Source: Telluria beijingensis (GTDB lineage: Bacteria; Pseudomonadota; Gammaproteobacteria; Burkholderiales; Burkholderiaceae_D). From it: 64,000 nucleotides of DNA. The stretch is from assembly GCF_030770395.1 (NCBI RefSeq), contig NZ_CP132480.1, positions 1,758,891-1,822,890 of the forward strand, read 5' to 3'. Shown here in pieces: positions 61,948-64,000 of this stretch (positions are counted from its first letter, which is position 1; every line of letters begins with the position of its first letter). The notes under the pieces were generated by a model. The model was not told where the DNA came from. It did no database searches and worked only from the letters and a program-made list of their open reading frames with translations. The position numbers were made by a program, and so were the translations under genes.

Positions 61948-62691
61948 TCAGTGGCGCGCCAGCAGGCTGGCGACGCGCTCGTCGACCACGCGGCCATGGT
62001 CGCCGCTGGCGAGATCGGAGAAGACTTCCGCCAGGATCTCGTACTGCGAGACCTTGTCGTTGACGATGGCCTTCAGCTTGTTGCCGACCGGGTAGAAGAA
62101 CAGGTTGGCCAGGCCGACGCCGTACACGGTCGACACAAAGGCGACCGCGATGCCGGAACCCAGGCGCGCCGGGTCGGACAGGTTTTCCATCACGTGGATC
62201 AGGCCCAGCACGGCGCCCAGGATGCCGATCGTCGGCGAATAGCCGGCCGCCGATTCCCAGATGCGCGCCGCCTGGCGCTGGGCGAATTCATAGCCGTTGA
62301 TCTCGTGCTCCAGCAGGCTGCGCAGTTTATCCGGCGCGATGCCGTCCACCACCAGCCGCAAGCCCTTGGCCACGAAGGGGTCGGCCTTGGCCATATACTG
62401 TTCCAGCGACAGCAGGCCGTCGCGGCGCGCCGTCTGGCTCCACAGGGTGATGTCGCGCGACAGTTTCTGGCGACCGTTCCTGGGCGGCATGAAGACCCAG
62501 CGCAGCATGCCCAGGCCGCGCAGGAAGGTGCGCGACTCGCTCTGCAGCAGCACGGCGCCGAAGGTGCCGACGACGACAATGGCGAACGCGGCCGGCTGCA
62601 TCAGCGATGCGAACCTGCCGCCGTCCAGCGTGTAACCGAGGAAGATGCCGGCAATCGCCAGCACCAGGCCGACTACGCTGGCCCAGTCCAT
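61948..62691 (-). CDS. motC: Flagellar motor stator protein MotC (MotA family)
   Basis: The 247-residue product has four membrane helices. The conserved charged loop lies in residues about 75-105, and PTIGILGAVLGLIHVMENLSDPARLGSGIAVAFVSTVYGVGLANLFFYPVGNKLK holds the two C-terminal helices with the proline near the ion path. Its start lies 19 bases inside the 3' end of fliA, so translation is coupled to fliA. motD follows. Confidence 0.95.
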   Translation of the reverse strand: MDWASVVGLVLAIAGIFLGYTLDGGRFASLMQPAAFAIVVVGTFGAVLLQSESRTFLRGLGMLRWVFMPPRNGRQKLSRDITLWSQTARRDGLLSLEQYMAKADPFVAKGLRLVVDGIAPDKLRSLLEHEINGYEFAQRQAARIWESAAGYSPTIGILGAVLGLIHVMENLSDPARLGSGIAVAFVSTVYGVGLANLFFYPVGNKLKAIVNDKVSQYEILAEVFSDLASGDHGRVVDERVASLLARH

Positions 62692-63401
62692 ATATGCTCC
62701 CGCAAGGTGGTGCGCAGGCGCGCAACGGCTTGCGTGTGCAACTGCGACACGCGCGATTCGCTGACGCCCATGACGGCGCCGATTTCCTTCAGGTTCAGCT
62801 CTTCTTCGTAGTACAGGCCCATCAGGAGCTTCTCGCGCGGCGGCAGGTTGTCGATGGCCTCGATCACCGCGTGGCGGAAGTCGGTTTCCATCAGGCCGCG
62901 CAGCGGGTCGCTGTCGTCCACCGCATAGCGGTCGAGGAAGTTGCCGTCGCCATCGTCGTCATGGAAGTCTTCGTAATAGACCAGCTGGTGGCCGCCCGAG
63001 TCGGCCAGCATTTCCTGGTAATCCTCGAGCGAGAGCTTGAGCGATTTCGCCACTTCGGATTCGCTCGGCGGCCGGCCCAGGCGCTGCTGCAGCTCGTGCA
63101 TCGCGCTCTCGACCTTGCGCATGTTCTGGCGCGTGCTGCGCGGCATCCAGTCGCTGCTGCGCAGCTCGTCCAGCATGGCGCCGCGGATGCGCAGCACCGC
63201 ATAGGTCTCGAACTGCGCGCCGTGGTTGTCTTCGTAGCGGTTGATCGCGTCCAGCAGGCCGATCATGCCGGCTTGCACCAGGTCATCCACTTCCACCGAA
63301 GGCGGCAGCTTGGCCTTCATGTGGTGGGCAAGGCGCTTTACCAACGGCATATGCTCCGTCAGCAAAGAATTCTTGTCCGCTTTCCCTTTGACCGTGTACA
63401 T
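62673..63401 (-). CDS. fliA: RNA polymerase sigma factor FliA (sigma-28)
   Basis: FliA directs late flagellar genes. The 242-residue product has sigma region 2 (MPLVKRLAHHMKAKLPPSVEVDDLVQAGMIGLLDAINRYE, about 18-57), region 3 (LGRPPSESEVAKSL) and region 4 helix-turn-helix (LPPREKLLMGLYYEEELNLKEIGAVMGVSESRVSQLHTQAVARLR). The FliA-type promoters at 3924-3950 and 12488-12514 are its expected targets. It lies 48 bases after flhG and overlaps motC. Confidence 0.97.
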   Translation of the reverse strand: MYTVKGKADKNSLLTEHMPLVKRLAHHMKAKLPPSVEVDDLVQAGMIGLLDAINRYEDNHGAQFETYAVLRIRGAMLDELRSSDWMPRSTRQNMRKVESAMHELQQRLGRPPSESEVAKSLKLSLEDYQEMLADSGGHQLVYYEDFHDDDGDGNFLDRYAVDDSDPLRGLMETDFRHAVIEAIDNLPPREKLLMGLYYEEELNLKEIGAVMGVSESRVSQLHTQAVARLRTTLREHIWTGPA

Positions 63402-63449
63402 GCTGGTGTGAGTCTTTTCTGTGCTTGTGCTGTAAGTTGTCGTTGTCGA

Positions 63450-64000
63450 TCAAGAACCGAAGTGGCCCGCGCTGCCCTGCTTGCCCAACTGCGGCATGGC
63501 GTGCAGTGCGAACTTGCCTGCCAGCTGGCGAAACGCCACCGAGGCGCCAGCCAGCGGGAAGGCGTCGACCACGGCCCGGCCCAGGCGCGCGGCCCGGTGC
63601 AAGTACTCGTCGGCCGGCACCGAGCCCATGAAACTGAGCTTGACGGCAAGGTAACGTGTTGCTGCTGCTGACATATTATCGTATACCACCTTGGCCTCTG
63701 CCTCTGTCGCACCGGTAACGAGAATGCCGAAGGGGCGGCGGCCCAGTTCCATCGACAGCCGTTTCACCAGGGAATACGCATTCGTGATCGAGGCCGCGCT
63801 GGTGGACACCTGCACCACGATCTCGGACTCAAGCATCGCGGCCACCGGGAAATCGCCGTCCGGGCCGAGTTCCGCATCCACGATCACGATGCCGGATTGC
63901 AGCGCCAGCACGTCGAAGGTATTGCCCAGGCGGCGCGCCTCGGTCGCCGTTTCGGGCGCGCCCATCGGCACCACCGAGAAGCCCTGCGGCGCGGGGCGGA
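63450..64000 (-). CDS. flhG: Flagellar number regulator FlhG (MinD/ParA family), C-terminal part
   Basis: The frame is open to the window edge, so the N-terminus with the ATPase P-loop is missing. The visible part of about 183 residues has the switch-like IVIVDAELGPDG, the MinD-type VVQVSTSAASITNAYSLVKRLS segment, GRRPFGILVTGATEAEAKVVYDNM and the FlhG-type ending. FlhG/FleN limits flagellar number with FlhF. The position directly before fliA is the usual one and supports FlhG over other MinD-like proteins. Confidence 0.85.
   Translation of the reverse strand, partial: RPAPQGFSVVPMGAPETATEARRLGNTFDVLALQSGIVIVDAELGPDGDFPVAAMLESEIVVQVSTSAASITNAYSLVKRLSMELGRRPFGILVTGATEAEAKVVYDNMSAAATRYLAVKLSFMGSVPADEYLHRAARLGRAVVDAFPLAGASVAFRQLAGKFALHAMPQLGKQGSAGHFGS

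Overview
The window looks like chromosomal DNA of a motile, GC-rich betaproteobacterium. A complete flgA-N set, a Pseudomonas-style flhG-fliA-motC-motD order and many alanine-rich proteins suggest an Oxalobacteraceae member of the Massilia/Telluria/Duganella type. That placement is an inference from gene order and protein character, not from a marker gene. No rRNA, tRNA, CRISPR array, transposase or integrase was found.

Layout. (1) 1-13.4 kb: the end of an AsmA-like gene, then the axial flagellar genes flgB to flgL on the minus strand, with flgA, flgM and flgN divergent on the plus strand. Good sigma-28 (FliA) promoters precede flgKL and flgMN. (2) 13.4-18.6 kb: a membrane diguanylate cyclase, a disordered small protein, and a translationally coupled nhaA-ktrB-ktrA ion-homeostasis operon. 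(3) 18.6-49.2 kb: a large glycan-assembly locus. It holds two GDP-L-fucose synthase genes (fcl) in opposite orientation, a pair of putative surface proteins (one RTX/DUF4214), several GT2, GT4, GT47-like and GT10-like glycosyltransferases, methyltransferases, UDP-glucose dehydrogenase, two unusual coiled-coil proteins, and the dTDP-L-rhamnose operon rfbBDAC. From about 37.3 to 44.7 kb the DNA becomes markedly AT-rich and its genes run on the minus strand, which suggests separate acquisition. (4) 49.4-52.1 kb: a globin-coupled GGDEF-EAL protein. (5) 52.3-61.1 kb: an accessory type VI secretion module (VgrG, Tle3-like lipase, Tla3-like adaptor, PAAR). It is flanked by an M35 metallopeptidase and by a stand-alone protein resembling that peptidase's N-terminal domain. 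(6) 61.2-64 kb: motD, motC, fliA and the end of flhG.

How the parts may work together. FliA, encoded at the right end, should drive the sigma-28 promoters at the left end, and FlgM is its anti-sigma factor. The rhamnose, fucose and UDP-glucuronate precursor genes can supply the glycosyltransferases between the two flagellar blocks. No flippase, polymerase, ABC exporter or GDP-mannose dehydratase is present. The glycan may therefore be finished elsewhere, or the locus may decorate a protein such as flagellin or the adjacent RTX/DUF4214 protein.

The most unusual items are: a split GT47/GT2 gene pair whose homologue is a single fused gene in the AT-rich segment; a degenerate FkbM-like domain joined to a 14-residue-repeat coiled coil (a possible scaffold or ruler); and a free-standing relative of the peptidase N-domain at the edge of the T6SS module, which has no obvious immunity gene.
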